DNA of 47,158 nucleotides, from positions 1-47,158 of the forward strand of contig LNET01000066.1 in assembly GCA_001464055.1 (NCBI GenBank), read 5' to 3'. Below are positions 31,533 to 41,513 of the stretch, one piece after another (positions within the stretch are counted from its first letter, which is position 1; every line of letters starts with the position of its first letter). This DNA comes from Burkholderiales bacterium Ga0077543. GTDB taxonomy: Bacteria; Pseudomonadota; Gammaproteobacteria; Burkholderiales; Burkholderiaceae_C. Below the pieces are notes generated by a model. That model was not told where the DNA came from. It worked only from the letters and a program-made list of their open reading frames with translations, and made no database searches. A program made the translations under genes and the position numbers.

Positions 31533-34226
31533 ATGCGAGAAGGCCCTGCCACCCTGGTGCGACGCGAAGACTACATCGCGCCTGCCTACACCATCCGCCG
31601 CGTCGAACTCACGTTCGACCTGGAACCGGCCAAGACCATCGTCGCCAGCCGGCTTCACGTCGAGCGCACGGCGGGGCAGGCGCACCAGCCTCTGCGCCTG
31701 CACGGCGACGAACTCACGCTGCTGCGCGTGCAGGCGGACGGCCAGAGCGTTTCCTTCCGTCACGAAGGCGGCGACCTCGTCATCGACAACCCCCCCGACG
31801 CTGCCAGCTTCGTGCTGGACATCCGCAACACCTGCGCCCCCGACAAGAACAGCCGCCTGCAGGGCCTTTACACCAGCCAGGGCGGCTTCTTCACGCAGTG
31901 CGAGGCCGAAGGCTTCCGCCGCATCACCTATTTCCTCGACCGGCCCGACGTGATGGCCGAATACACCGTGCTGCTGCGCGCCGACAAGGCCCGGTACCCG
32001 GTGCTGCTGAGCAACGGCAACCTGATCGAGGAAGGCAGCCTGGACAATGGTCGCCACTTCGCGAAGTGGCACGACCCCTTCCCCAAGCCAAGCTACCTGT
32101 TTGCCCTGGTCGCCGGCCGGCTGGTGGCGCGTGAACAGCGCATCACCAGCCGCAACGGCCGCCAGCACCTGCTGCAGGTCTACGTGCGCCCGGGCGACCT
32201 GGAGAAGACCGAACACGCGATGAATTCGCTGCTGGCCAGCGTGGTCTGGGACGAAGTGCGCTTCGGCCTGGCGCTGGACCTGGACCGCTACATGGTCGTG
32301 GCGGTGGAGGACTACAACGGCGGCGCGATGGAGAACAAGGGCCTGAACCTGTTCAACACCAAGTACGTGCTGGCCACGGCCAACACCGCCACCGACAGCG
32401 ACTTTGCCGACATCGAAAGCGTCATCGCACACGAGTACTTCCACAACTGGACCGGCAACCGCATCACCTGCCGCGACTGGTTCCAGCTGAGCCTGAAGGA
32501 AGGCCTGACGGTCTTCCGCGACCAGGAATTCAGCATGGACATGGCCGGCGCTGCCTCGGCGCGCGCCGTCAAGCGCATCGAGGACGTGAAGCGCCTGCGC
32601 ACGCTGCAGTTTCCCGAGGACGCGGGCCCGATGGCGCACCCGGTGCGGCCCGACAGCTATATCGAGATCAACAACTTCTACACCGCCACCGTCTACGAGA
32701 AAGGTGCCGAGGTCGTGCGCATGATGCACACCCTGGTCGGCCGCGACGGCTTCGCACGCGGGATGAAGCTTTACTTCGAACGCCACGACGGCCAGGCCGT
32801 GACCTGCGACGACTTCGCCCAGGCCGTGGCCGACGCCAACCCCGGCAGCCCGCTGGCCATCCGGCTCGACGCCTTCAAGCTGTGGTATGCCCAGTCAGGC
32901 ACGCCGCGCATGGGCGCCAGCGGCTCCTACGACGCCGAAGCCCGCCGCTACACCCTGCTGCTGTCGCAGCACACCCCCGCCACGCCCGGCCAGCCGTACA
33001 AGCAGCCCTTTGTCATTCCGGTGATGACCGCGCTGTATGCAGGCGATGGCCGCCTGCTTGCGCCAGCGCGGCTGCTGGTGCTGGAACAGACCGGCCAGAC
33101 CTTCGTCTTCGACGATGTCGCCGAAGCCCCGGTGCACTCGCTGCTGGCCGGCTTCTCGGCCCCGGTGCACCTGGACGACGGGCTGGACGAAACCGCGCGC
33201 CTGGTGCTGCTGGCGCACGACCACGACGCCTTCAACCGCTGGGAATCGGGCCAGCGCCTGGTGCAGACCACCCTGCTCGCGGCCCTGCCCGCCGCAGATT
33301 CGGGCCGCAGCGAAGCACCGCCTGTGCTGGAGGTCAGCAACGCTCTGGTCCAGGGCCTGCGACAACTGCTGCGCGACCCTGCGCTCGACCCGGCCTTCAA
33401 GGAACTGGCGCTGCTGCCGCCCAGCGAAGGCCAGTTGGCCGAAGCCCTGCCCGGCCAGGTCGACCCGCAGCGCATCCACGCCGTGCGCGAGCAATGGCGC
33501 GCGCTGTTGGCCGAACGCCTGCATGACGACTGGATCTGGGCCTTCGAACAGCATCGCGTCAGCAACGGCTACAGCCCCGACGCCGCCCAGGCCGGCCGGC
33601 GCGCGCTGGCCAACCTGGCCCTGCAGATGCTGTGCCTGCACGCCGTGCGCCATGGCGACGCCGTGTGGCCTGGCCGCGCTTACCAGCAATGCAAGGACGG
33701 CAGCAACATGACCGACCGCCTGGCCGCGCTTCAGGCCCTCGTCGACGCGCATTCGCCACTGGCCGAAGCCGCGCTGCAGCGCTTCCACGCCCAGGCCCAC
33801 GGCGACGCGCTGGTGCTGGACAAGTGGTTCATGCTGCAGGCCAGAGCCCCCGAACCCGTGGACAGCAACGGCCAGGCCGTCGGCACCGCCTTCACCCGCG
33901 CCCGGGCCTTGCTGCAGCACCGCGATTTCTCGCTTCGCAACCCGAACCGCTTGCGCAGCCTGCTCATCACGCTGTGCGCGTCGAACCCGGCCGCCTTCCA
34001 CCGCCATGACGGTGCGGGTTATGCACTGTGGGCCGACAGGCTGCTCGAACTGGACGCCATCAACCCCCAGGTGGCCGGCCGACTGGCGCGCGTGATGGAC
34101 CGCTGGGCCGCGCTCGCCGAGCCCTACCGCAGCGCCGCGCACCAGGCCATCGGCCGTGTCGCCGCCAAACCCGACCTGAGCAACGACGTCCGCGAGATCA
34201 TCACCAAGGCCCTGGAGTCCGCATGA
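31533..34226 (+). CDS. pepN: Aminopeptidase N (M1 family)
   Basis: An 897-residue zinc aminopeptidase that trims N-terminal residues from peptides in the cytoplasm. It shows the exopeptidase motif [10 protein letters not shown] (near residue 265). The zinc motif [17 protein letters not shown] (HExxH, near 300) is followed by the third ligand Glu in [13 protein letters not shown], and Tyr in [13 protein letters not shown]. Length and the ending [11 protein letters not shown] match Escherichia coli-type PepN. Its stop overlaps the fbp start (ATGA). Confidence 0.96.
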   Translation: MREGPATLVRREDYIAPAYTIRRVELTFDLEPAKTIVASRLHVERTAGQAHQPLRLHGDELTLLRVQADGQSVSFRHEGGDLVIDNPPDAASFVLDIRNTCAPDKNSRLQGLYTSQGGFFTQCEAEGFRRITYFLDRPDVMAEYTVLLRADKARYPVLLSNGNLIEEGSLDNGRHFAKWHDPFPKPSYLFALVAGRLVAREQRITSRNGRQHLLQVYVRPGDLEKTEHAMNSLLASVVWDEVRFGLALDLDRYMVVAVEDYNGGAMENKGLNLFNTKYVLATANTATDSDFADIESVIAHEYFHNWTGNRITCRDWFQLSLKEGLTVFRDQEFSMDMAGAASARAVKRIEDVKRLRTLQFPEDAGPMAHPVRPDSYIEINNFYTATVYEKGAEVVRMMHTLVGRDGFARGMKLYFERHDGQAVTCDDFAQAVADANPGSPLAIRLDAFKLWYAQSGTPRMGASGSYDAEARRYTLLLSQHTPATPGQPYKQPFVIPVMTALYAGDGRLLAPARLLVLEQTGQTFVFDDVAEAPVHSLLAGFSAPVHLDDGLDETARLVLLAHDHDAFNRWESGQRLVQTTLLAALPAADSGRSEAPPVLEVSNALVQGLRQLLRDPALDPAFKELALLPPSEGQLAEALPGQVDPQRIHAVREQWRALLAERLHDDWIWAFEQHRVSNGYSPDAAQAGRRALANLALQMLCLHAVRHGDAVWPGRAYQQCKDGSNMTDRLAALQALVDAHSPLAEAALQRFHAQAHGDALVLDKWFMLQARAPEPVDSNGQAVGTAFTRARALLQHRDFSLRNPNRLRSLLITLCASNPAAFHRHDGAGYALWADRLLELDAINPQVAGRLARVMDRWAALAEPYRSAAHQAIGRVAAKPDLSNDVREIITKALESA

Positions 34227-35233
34227 ACCGCCGCATCAGCCTGACGCAGTACCTCGTCGAACAGCAGCGCCAGCACGGCACCATCCCGGCACAGCTGCGC
34301 CTGCTGCTGGAAGTGGTGGCCCGCGCCTGCAAGCGCATTGCCATCGCCGTCAACAAGGGCGCGCTGGGCGACGTGCTGGGCAGCGCCGGCACCGACAACG
34401 TGCAGGGCGAAGTGCAGAAAAAGCTGGACGTGATCAGCAACGAAGTGCTGATCGAGGCCAACGAATGGGGCGGCCACCTGGCGGCCATGGCCAGCGAGGA
34501 AATGGACAGCATCCACGTGGTGCCCAACCGCTACCCGCAGGGCGAATACATGCTGCTGTTCGACCCGCTGGACGGCAGCAGCAACATCGACGTCAACATC
34601 AGCATCGGCACCATCTTCAGCGTGCTGCGCAAGATCGGCCATGCCCGCGGCATCAGCGAGGAAGACTTCCTCCAGCCCGGCAAGCAGCAGGCGGCTGCGG
34701 GCTACTGCGTCTACGGGCCGCAGACCACCCTGGTACTGACGGTGGGCAGCGGCCTGGCGATGTTCACGCTGGACCGCGAGACTGGCAGCTGGGTGCTGAC
34801 CGACAGCGACATCCAGATTCCGCAGGACACCCAGGAATTCGCCATCAACATGTCGAACCTGCGCCACTGGGCGCCGCCGATGAAGCGCTACATCGATGAA
34901 TGCCTGGCCGGCAGGACGGGCCCCCGAGGCAAGGACTTCAACATGCGCTGGGTCGGCAGCATGGTGGCCGACGTGCACCGGCTCATCACCCGCGGCGGCG
35001 TGTTCATCTACCCCTGGGACCAGCGTGAACCGGACAAGCCCGGCAAGCTGCGACTGATGTACGAGGCCAACCCGATGGCTTTCCTGGTGGAGCAGGCCGG
35101 CGGCACCGCCACCAACGCCCACGAACGCATCATGGACATTCAGCCTGGCAAGCTGCACGAGCGCGTGAGCGTCGTGCTGGGCTCGAAGAACGAGGTCGAA
35201 CGCATCACCGCCTACCACCGAGAGGCGGGCTAA
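34223..35233 (+). CDS. fbp: Class I fructose-1,6-bisphosphatase
   Basis: FBPase hydrolyses fructose-1,6-bisphosphate in gluconeogenesis (and in the Calvin cycle in autotrophs). The 336-residue protein shows the metal-site motif [23 protein letters not shown] (near residue 115) and [20 protein letters not shown] (near 275), together with [16 protein letters not shown]. The ATG is coupled to the pepN stop (ATGA). No other Calvin-cycle genes are in the window, so a gluconeogenic role is the default reading. Confidence 0.96.
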   Translation: MNRRISLTQYLVEQQRQHGTIPAQLRLLLEVVARACKRIAIAVNKGALGDVLGSAGTDNVQGEVQKKLDVISNEVLIEANEWGGHLAAMASEEMDSIHVVPNRYPQGEYMLLFDPLDGSSNIDVNISIGTIFSVLRKIGHARGISEEDFLQPGKQQAAAGYCVYGPQTTLVLTVGSGLAMFTLDRETGSWVLTDSDIQIPQDTQEFAINMSNLRHWAPPMKRYIDECLAGRTGPRGKDFNMRWVGSMVADVHRLITRGGVFIYPWDQREPDKPGKLRLMYEANPMAFLVEQAGGTATNAHERIMDIQPGKLHERVSVVLGSKNEVERITAYHREAG

Positions 35234-35249
35234 GGCTTTGTCTGCGCCC

Positions 35250-36704
35250 ATGCGGCGCTCACTGATCTGGTCGCTGGTCGAGCGCTATTTCAGCGCGCTG
35301 TTTGCGCTGGCCGTATCCATGGTCATCGCGCGGCTGCTCACGCCGCTGCAGGTGGGCATCTTCTCGATGTGCGCGGCCGTCATGCTGCTGGCCAGTGTGC
35401 TGCGCGACTTCGGAGTCACCGAATACGTGCTCCAGGAACGCGAGCTCACCGCCGCCAAGCTGCGCAGCGTGATGACGGTGGCCCTGCTCAGCGCCTGGGG
35501 CGTAGGCGTGCTGGTGCTTTTCTCGCGTCATGCGCTCGCGGCCTACTACGACGAGCCGCGCCTGGTGGCCGTGCTGGGCGTGTTGTGCATCAACTTTCTT
35601 CTGCTGCCCTTCGCTTCACCAGCATTCGCCCAACTCAGCCGCGACATGCGCCTGCGCACGGTGTTTGCCATCCAGTTCGCCAGTGGCGTCACCGGTGGCA
35701 GCACCAGTGTGCTGCTGGCTTGGCGGGGCATGGGCGAGCTCAGCCTGGCCTGGGGCGCGGTGGCCGGCGTCGCCGCACAGCTCTTGCTGGTTCTCGCCGT
35801 CTGCCGCGGCCAGGCGTTCATCTGGCCCGGCATGGCTCACCTGCGCGAGGTGCTGCGCTTTGGCGCCTACACGATGAGTTCGCGGGCGCTGGATGTCGCC
35901 TCGGCCAACCTGCATGAATTCATCATCGCGCGTCAGTTCGGCTTCGCAGCCGTGGGGCTCTTCAGCCGCGCCAAGGGTGCGGTCGACCTGTTCCAGACCA
36001 ACGTCGCCAGCGCCTTGGTGCGCGTGACCGCGCCCACCATGGCTGCCGCACACCGCAGCGACCAATCGATCGTTGCCATGTTCGCCCAGGGCACAGGGAA
36101 CTACACCGCGCTGGCCTGGCCTGCCTACATCTTGCTCGCAGCGGTGGCGCCGCAGCTCATCTTCTTGCTGTTCGGCCCGCAGTGGGACCGTGCCGGTGAT
36201 CTGGCCCGCTGGCTGTCGCTGGCGATGATGCCGATGGCGCTGTCGGCGCTGGCCGGAGCGGCCATGGCTGCCACTGGCCGCGTCAAGCGCCGTCTGGTGG
36301 TCTCGCTGATCTATACCCCGGTGCATCTGGTGGCCCTGCTGGCGCTGGCGGCCTTCGGCCTGGAAGCCATGGTCTGGGCCTGGTTCTGCACCCACAGCGT
36401 CATCGCGGCAGCCTACGCGGCGCAATTGCGCACCATCCTGAACTGCCGCGTGGCCGCGCTGTACGCGCCCGTACTGCGCAGCCTGATCGTCGCCCTGCTG
36501 TGTGCGCTGGCCGTGCTGGGCTGGATCCAGCTGGGCCCTGGGACAGAGAGCGCGCCGCTGCTCGTGGTGTCATCCACTGCAGCCATCACCGCGCTGGCCT
36601 GGCTGGCGGCGGTGTTCGTCACGCGCCATCCATTGCATGCAGAAGTGGGCTATTTGTGGAACCGCCTGCAGTCGATATGGGGAGGACGCCCGCCCAGCGA
36701 ATAG
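35250..36704 (+). CDS. Oligosaccharide/lipopolysaccharide flippase (Wzx/MATE-like)
   Basis: A 484-residue integral membrane protein with about 12-14 hydrophobic helices, of the polysaccharide-biosynthesis flippase superfamily. It begins MRRSLIWSLVERYFSALFALAV and contains ARLLTPLQVGIFSMCAAV and FGVTEYVLQERELT, typical of Wzx/TuaB-like exporters that move lipid-linked sugars across the inner membrane. The ATG at 35250 is preferred over a TTG at 35238. It is followed at 56 nt by a broken glycosyltransferase gene; the two may be the remains of a surface-polysaccharide locus. Confidence 0.88.
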   Translation: MRRSLIWSLVERYFSALFALAVSMVIARLLTPLQVGIFSMCAAVMLLASVLRDFGVTEYVLQERELTAAKLRSVMTVALLSAWGVGVLVLFSRHALAAYYDEPRLVAVLGVLCINFLLLPFASPAFAQLSRDMRLRTVFAIQFASGVTGGSTSVLLAWRGMGELSLAWGAVAGVAAQLLLVLAVCRGQAFIWPGMAHLREVLRFGAYTMSSRALDVASANLHEFIIARQFGFAAVGLFSRAKGAVDLFQTNVASALVRVTAPTMAAAHRSDQSIVAMFAQGTGNYTALAWPAYILLAAVAPQLIFLLFGPQWDRAGDLARWLSLAMMPMALSALAGAAMAATGRVKRRLVVSLIYTPVHLVALLALAAFGLEAMVWAWFCTHSVIAAAYAAQLRTILNCRVAALYAPVLRSLIVALLCALAVLGWIQLGPGTESAPLLVVSSTAAITALAWLAAVFVTRHPLHAEVGYLWNRLQSIWGGRPPSE

Positions 36705-36759
36705 GCTGGGCACCTGAAATGAAACATACCCTCACCGTGATGAATCTTGAAGGTCGCCC

Positions 36760-37938
36760 GTGACCGCCGCCCGCCCTCGCGTCTTGTGGCTGCCCCACGC
36801 GTTGAACCCGGCCTACGCTGGAGTGCGACTGCGCTGCCTGCTGCCTGTGGCGGCCATGCGCCGCACGGGCGTAAATCCCGTCGTCACCGACGGCTTGCCC
36901 CCGACCGAGCAGCGTTTCGACGTCGCCGTGGTCCAGGGCAAGTGGCTGCTCGACGCCACCAGCGATGTCGAATTTGACGCCCGCGCCAACCATCTGGCCC
37001 GCCTGAGCGCGCAGCACACCCGCATCATCGTCGACAGTTTCGACAACTACTTCCTCAACGCCGGTCAATGCCCAGTACGCCAGCAGCGACTGGAACGCTA
37101 CCGGCAGGCTATGGCAGTGGCCGACCGTTTCATCGTGTCCTCGCCCGGCCTGGTGCCCCTGCTGGCGCGTGAACTGCTGCACCCCGCACCCATCGACGTG
37201 CTGGGCGATCCGGTCGAGCCTGCAGGCTCGAACCGCCACTACGAAAACCGCCTGTAGCGCGCCAACCCGCGCCGCTGGGCCGACAGCCTGCGCGCCCGCC
37301 GGATGCGCAGCGCCGTACGCTATGGGAAGCGCTCGCGCCTGCAACTGCTGTGGTTCGGCAACCAGGGCTCGAGTTACGCCGTGGGCGGTATGGCCGAACT
37401 CGAACCGCTGCTTCCCCACCTTGCTTCCGCACACCGCGAGCGGCCCCTGCACCTGCGCGTGGTGAGCAACTCTCGCCAGCGTTATGAGCAACTTCTGCGC
37501 GGCGCGGACTTTCCGCATACCTACGAAGACTGGGACCGCCTGCATTTCGCCAGCCTGTTGGCCGAGCACGACTTGGTGGTGTTGCCCAACCGCCTGAGCG
37601 ACTTCACCGCCGCCAAGAGCAACAACCGCCTGCTGCTGGCACTGGCCCAGGGCGTACCGGTGATGGCCGACCCCCTGCCCGACTACGCACCGTGGCAGGC
37701 TCACTTCGCCGCGTCGCCCTGGACGCGGCTTTCCGAGGTGCTGGATGACTTGCCGCTGTGGCGCGAAAAGGTCGTTGCCGCCGGCCCCAGGGTGCTGGCG
37801 AAGCATGGGCTGGAAGTGATCTCGCGCGAATGGGTCGAATTGCTGCGCTCGGCCGCACCCGCCCGGCGTGCTAGGCCCTTGGACGCCCCGTCTTCGGTGT
37901 TGCCGGCGCACGCCTTGTCCGGGCATTCCAGATTTTGA
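36760..37938 (+). pseudogene. Glycosyltransferase interrupted by one in-frame amber codon
   Basis: The frame from GTG 36760 encodes a GT-B-like protein. It starts RVLWLPHALNPAYAGVRLRC, and its first domain ends with VDVLGDPVEP-like residues near 150. It stops at TAG (37255-37257) after NRL. The same frame then continues without another stop to 37938, through LLWFGNQGSSYAVGGMAEL (start of the second Rossmann half) and FTAAKSNNRLLLALAQGVPVMADPL (donor-site region). A single C-to-T change (CAG to TAG) would explain it. If the stop is real the enzyme is probably dead. Sugar and acceptor are unknown. The 3' end overlaps the DUF2805-type gene by 68 bp. Confidence 0.8.
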
Positions 37939-38098
37939 AGGCGTTGGGCGTCAGCTCGCGCCGCATCAACGCCACCACCTGGCCCGGCGAAATGCCATGC
38001 CGCGTCATGACAGCGGCAAACGGAGGTCGGTCGTCCCAGGCCAGCGAAATCACGCTCTGAATCTCGTCCGGCGTCAGCCGGGGTGCGATCTTGGCCAT
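37871..38098 (-). CDS. DUF2805 (TIGR03643-type) small protein
   Basis: A 75-residue protein with the core LTPDEIQSVISLAWDDRPPFAAV, then HGISPGQVVALMRRELTPNAFKIWNARTRR. This is the pattern of the TIGR03643/DUF2805 family, small proteins of unknown function with an HTH-like look. I chose the ATG at 38098, where the conserved region begins (MAKIAPRLT); the frame is open to 38350 but the upstream part has no resemblance. It is tail to tail with the glycosyltransferase and marks the last chromosomal-looking gene before the accessory region. Confidence 0.85.
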   Translation of the reverse strand: MAKIAPRLTPDEIQSVISLAWDDRPPFAAVMTRHGISPGQVVALMRRELTPNAFKIWNARTRRAPATPKTGRPRA

Positions 38099-38289
38099 GG
38101 GCAATGAGCAACTGCTGGAAGTTGCTGTAAGTGTGACAGGGCTGGTCTCGTACCGGTGAACGAGAAGCGGCGTGCCAGTATCCTGAAAAGGCCTGCCGGG
38201 GCCAGCCGAAAAAGGAAGAACCCGGAGAACATCCGAGCCCTTGAAGCTGGTGGCGGGTAGTTTACCCAGCGGAAAAGCGCCTCCCGAGC
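38099..38289. other. 191-bp gap between chromosomal and accessory parts
   Basis: No gene is seen here. It holds the upstream region of the DUF2805-type gene and the 3' side of jetD. I found no clear attachment repeat or terminator. It is the likely left boundary zone of the accessory region. Confidence 0.4.
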
Positions 38290-39503
38290 TTACGAGCGAG
38301 CGGGCGGGGCCACGAGGGCTCCCGAGGGAATACACGCCAGTCGATCGCACAGCCAGCCAAACCCCACGCGCTCCTGCTCCAATCGCAGCCGGGGCTGGTG
38401 GCGATCGAATCGGAGGTCGTCATAGACGGCCGCCTCCTCGGGTGTGAGACGCGCCAGGTCGTGGCGCGCAGGGTCGGGCTCCTCACCCCAGTGCAGGCGG
38501 TGGGCAAGGAGCGTCTCCCGGTCCATGAGGAAGGACGCCACGCCGGGAAAGCAGCCGCGCAGCTGGTCGAGGATGGCGAATCCGTGAGTGTCGATGTCAC
38601 CCCAGTAGTGCAGCTGGCATCGATGCAGCCACGAGGCGCGCGCCAGCGCCTCCCAACCGTAGCCCGCGCCGAAGACGGCGACGGCATCCGCCGCTGGCGG
38701 GAAGGCGAGGAAGTTGGTCTCGTTCTCGGTGATGAAGACGCGCTGGACGGGTAGCACCAGCGCCGCGAAGCTCGCAGCGTCGAGGGTGATGTCGGGCAAG
38801 CCTTCGCAGCCCGGCAGGCTGGGCAAGGCCGGGTCGAGCAGGCGAAACCGAATCCGAACGGGCTTGTCCAGGAAGCCGAATCGGCGTGTGAACTGCGCGA
38901 CGCCGGTCGAATTGGTCTCGACGACTTCTGGTGGCAGAGCCAGGTCCAGCAGCTCGGCCAACACGCCTCGGTGGGCCTCGATGAACTTGCTGTCCACGCC
39001 GGGCACATCGACCTGACGCAAATACACGCCCGGTCGAGGATGGGCCTGCAGCCATGCGACCACGGCCAACATACGCTCCCAGCGGTCGGCCAGGTCCAGC
39101 GCCTGGATCGGCCGCCGGGCAAGCCACGCCAGCAATGGCGGTTGCGCGGCTGCCGTCTGCTGCCACACGGCCTCGAACCGCTGCGCTTGACGGCACATGC
39201 CGATGAAGGCCAGGGCGTCTTGCAGGGTATCGAGCAAGACGGCCGCCGGGAGCTGCTGCGTCCCCTGGACGCGGTGATTCCACTCCCGCCATTCGATCCG
39301 AACCTGCGGGGTATCGGCGACGGCGCGCACCCAGTCACGAACGGCCTCGAAGCGGTCGGACAAGTCGGAAGCACCGGGAGTCTTCAAGCTCAGGCGCAGA
39401 GGCCACGAAACGGCGTCCGTTATACAGCCGCCCGCAGCAAGTCGCCCCGGTCCCACAAGCGTTGGACCTGAGCGCGCAAATCGGCCGGCGTGGTCCAGCT
39501 CAT
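38290..39503 (-). pseudogene. jetD: Wadjet JetD nuclease (DUF3322/DUF2220), frameshifted near the N-terminus
   Basis: JetD is the topoisomerase VI-A/TOPRIM-like nuclease that cuts plasmids extruded by JetABC. From ATG 39503 the frame reads MSWTTPADLRAQVQRLWDRG and DLLRAAV, then hits TAA at 39420-39422. The rest, from TDAVSWPLRLSLKTPGASDL to the stop at 38290, is in another frame. A 2-nt TA gain (or 1-nt loss) in the TATA at 39421-39424 explains it. The C-terminal TOPRIM features are intact: VFITENETNFLAFP (Glu) and LHYWGDIDTHGFAILDQL (DxD), followed by the DUF2220 ending. The ATG overlaps the jetC stop (ATGA), so the native jetC-jetD order is preserved. Confidence 0.82.
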
Positions 39504-39838
39504 GGTGCCGCGCCGTCTCCTGCAGCCCTGGCTTCGGCAATCCCCTCCGCGGTCCCTGCCGCCTTGTGCGCCCGGTATTCCTCAATCGACAGGCAGCGCA
39601 GCCGCGAGTCGCGCCCGCCCTCGTTGTGCACGAAGCCGACGCTGGCCACGAAGGGCTCGATGATGTGGATCTTCTGCAGCGGCGTGACGATCAACAGCTG
39701 CAGGTTGAGCTGCTGGAACAGGCGCAACCCGTACTGTGCCGACTCGTCGGACCCGCGCCCAAACGCCTCGTCGATGACCACAAAACGGAACGACCGCGAA
39801 CGCACGGCGCCCCACTCCAGCCCGAACCGGTAGGCCAA
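39500..39838 (-). pseudogene. jetC: JetC C-terminal fragment (Walker B/D-loop part)
   Basis: On the minus strand the frame reads LAYRFGLEWGAVRSRSFRFVVIDEAFGRGSDESAQYGLRLF and on through HIIEPFVASVGFVHNEGGR and LSIEEYRAHKA to a stop at 39500. This is the SMC/MukB-like ATPase C-terminus of JetC, with Walker B VVIDEAF and the following D-loop. Upstream of 39838 the minus-strand frame stays open but loses resemblance to JetC: instead of the ABC-signature segment there is antisense sequence. The missing upstream neighbour is found on the opposite strand at 39842-40945. It is coupled to jetD by ATGA. Confidence 0.82.
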
Positions 39839-39841
39839 GCG

Positions 39842-39855
39842 CGCAGTGAACTGCG
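39842..39855. repeat. Perfect inverted repeat at the jetC inversion junction
   Basis: CGCAGT-GA-ACTGCG sits exactly where minus-strand JetC coding ends and plus-strand JetC coding begins. A fold-back or microhomology event, or a palindromic path in an assembly, could use such a site. Confidence 0.7.
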
Positions 39856-40945
39856 GGGGCGGCTGGACGCGCTGAGCAAGCTGGAAGAGTTCACGCGCTT
39901 TGCGGACATCGACTGGATGAGCCTGGCCCGCCAGATTCCTGCACTCACCGAGGAGCGGGCGAGGCTGGAAGCCGCATCCGACACCCTGCAAGAGTTGGGG
40001 CACCAGCTCAAGGCCGCGCAGGTTCGGCTTGGCGAGCTGGAGGTCAAGCGGTCCGACGCGCTGGGCAAGCGGGGAGAGGTCAAGAGCAAACGTGAGACCG
40101 CGCAGGCGATGCGGGATCAGGCCGGCAGCGTGTGGAACGACTTGCCGCTGACCGACGCACAGATCGAACGCCTGGATGACTGGCGCTCGCAGGCGCTGGG
40201 CGAGCATCAGCTGTCGGTCGAGTCCTGCGACAACCGCGAGCAGGACGTGCGCAAGTGGCTGCAGGAGCGCATCGACGCGGAGGACAAGCGCCTGGCCCGT
40301 CTGACCGAGCGCATCGTCAATGCCATGCGCGGCTTCAAAGAGGAGTTCAAGGCCGAGACCGTCGAGATGGACGTGAGCCTGGCGGCTTTGCCGGAGTACG
40401 AGCGGATGCTCACCGGCTTAAAGGGCGACGACCTCCCGCGATTCGAAGCGCGATTCAAGGAGCTGCTGAACGTCAACACGATCAACGAGATCGCCAACTT
40501 CAACGCCCAGCTCGCCCGCGAGCGGGAGACGATCAAGGAGCGTGTCGACTTCATCAACCAGTCGCTCCAGGCCATCGACTACAACCCCAGCCGGTACATC
40601 AAGCTGGTGGCGCTGCCCAGCCCGGATGCAGAGATCCGCGACTTCCAGCAGGATCTGCGGGCGTGCACCGAGGGGGCGATGACGGGCTCGGCCGACGAAC
40701 AGTATTCGGAAGCGAAGTTCTTGCAGGTCAAGACCATCATCGACCGCTTCCGAGGCCGTGAAGGTCTGTCGGACGCGGACCGGCGCTGGACCGCCAAGGT
40801 CACCGACGTACGCAACTGGTTCCTGTTCTCGGCCAGCGAACGCTGGCGCGCCGACAGTGCCGAGCACGAGCACTACTCTGACTCGGGCGGCAAGTCGGGT
40901 GGTCAGAAGGAGAAGCTGGCCTACACCGTACTGGCTGCGAGCCTG
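39842..40945 (+). pseudogene. jetC: JetC internal segment, inverted (coiled coil plus ABC signature)
   Basis: This plus-strand frame carries about 368 codons of JetC. It begins RSELRGRLDALSKLEEFTRF and runs through long heptad-type coiled coil (DWMSLARQIPALTEERARLE through IDAEDKRLARLTERI). The ATPase-proximal region has INQSLQAIDYNPSRYIKLVAL and the ABC signature YSDSGGKSGGQKEKLAYTVLAASL. In an intact JetC this would run straight into LAYRFGLEWG, which lies inverted at 39838. The N-terminal half with Walker A, and JetA and JetB, are absent. After 40945 the sequence switches to the 3' end of the HTH gene. The frame is open from 39566 only as antisense of the jetC C-terminus. Confidence 0.82.
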
Positions 40946-40949
40946 ACGG

Positions 40950-41159
40950 TCATGTCGGTTTTCCTGAACGCTCGTTGTTCTCTTCATCCGCGCCCCCGGC
41001 GCGTACCCAGTCGTCCACCTCAGACAGCTTGAACTTCCACAGACGCCCGACGCGGTGTGCCGGCAGCCCGCGGTGCTCGCGCCAGCGGTACACGGTGTCC
41101 TTGGCCACGCCCAAGTGTTGGGCGACCTGCTCGACGGAAACCCACGGTTCAGTGGTCAT
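40950..41159 (-). CDS. Excisionase-family HTH protein
   Basis: A 69-residue MerR/Xis-type winged HTH protein: MTTEPWVSVEQVAQHLGVAK, then DTVYRWREHRGLPAHRVGRLWKFKLSEVDDWVRAGG. Small proteins of this type often precede defence operons or serve mobile elements. The stop is embedded in ACATGACC, so a following minus-strand gene could start at an overlapping ATG, but that gene is cut off within a few bases by the jetC inversion junction. It is therefore a plausible first gene of the former jet operon. The start at 41159 coincides with the conserved N-terminus. Confidence 0.85.
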   Translation of the reverse strand: MTTEPWVSVEQVAQHLGVAKDTVYRWREHRGLPAHRVGRLWKFKLSEVDDWVRAGGADEENNERSGKPT

Positions 41160-41301
41160 GGCGTCCGCGCTTGCCAACTGGAAGCGCCTCAAGTGGATTA
41201 AACCGGGTGAAAGTCTATCAGCGGGAGGAGGCTCTCCCAAGCTTGGCTTCGGGGCGGAACAGCGCGTGAATCACTGCATCGCGATCAACCCGGAGACCCC
41301 G

Positions 41302-41502
41302 ATGCGCCAACCCGACCCTCGCGCCGCCTGCGCCGCCCGCAGCACGCAGATCCACGCCAAGCTGGCGCGATTGCAGCAACTGGCCGACGGCCATTTCGGC
41401 CACGACCCCGACGCCGTCCACTGGGGCCACGTAGGCGACCTGGGGCGGGTGGAGCAGGCGCTCGACGAGCTGCTCGACATCTTCGGCAGCAAGGCCGAGT
41501 GA
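41302..41502 (+). CDS. Small protein of unknown function (66 aa)
   Basis: I do not recognise this protein. It reads MRQPDPRAACAARSTQIHAK, then LARLQQLADGHFGHDPDAVHWGHVGDLGRVEQALDELLDIF. It is probably all helical and soluble. The stop lies 12 nt before the ATG of the DUF3489 gene, so the two form a likely operon. The strand is divergent from the HTH gene. Small helical proteins of this kind are common in integrative elements next to DUF3489 genes; no function can be given. Confidence 0.7.
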   Translation: MRQPDPRAACAARSTQIHAKLARLQQLADGHFGHDPDAVHWGHVGDLGRVEQALDELLDIFGSKAE

Positions 41503-41513
41503 GGGAGGTCGAC

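Noticed and set aside
36760..37938. Recoded TAG (readthrough or pyrrolysine) in the glycosyltransferase
   Set aside because: No pyl genes or recoding signal is seen; a point mutation or sequencing error is simpler.
39566..39841. N-terminal part of the plus-strand JetC frame as a genuine protein
   Set aside because: This part is antisense to the JetC C-terminus and shows no JetC resemblance; only 39842 onward does.
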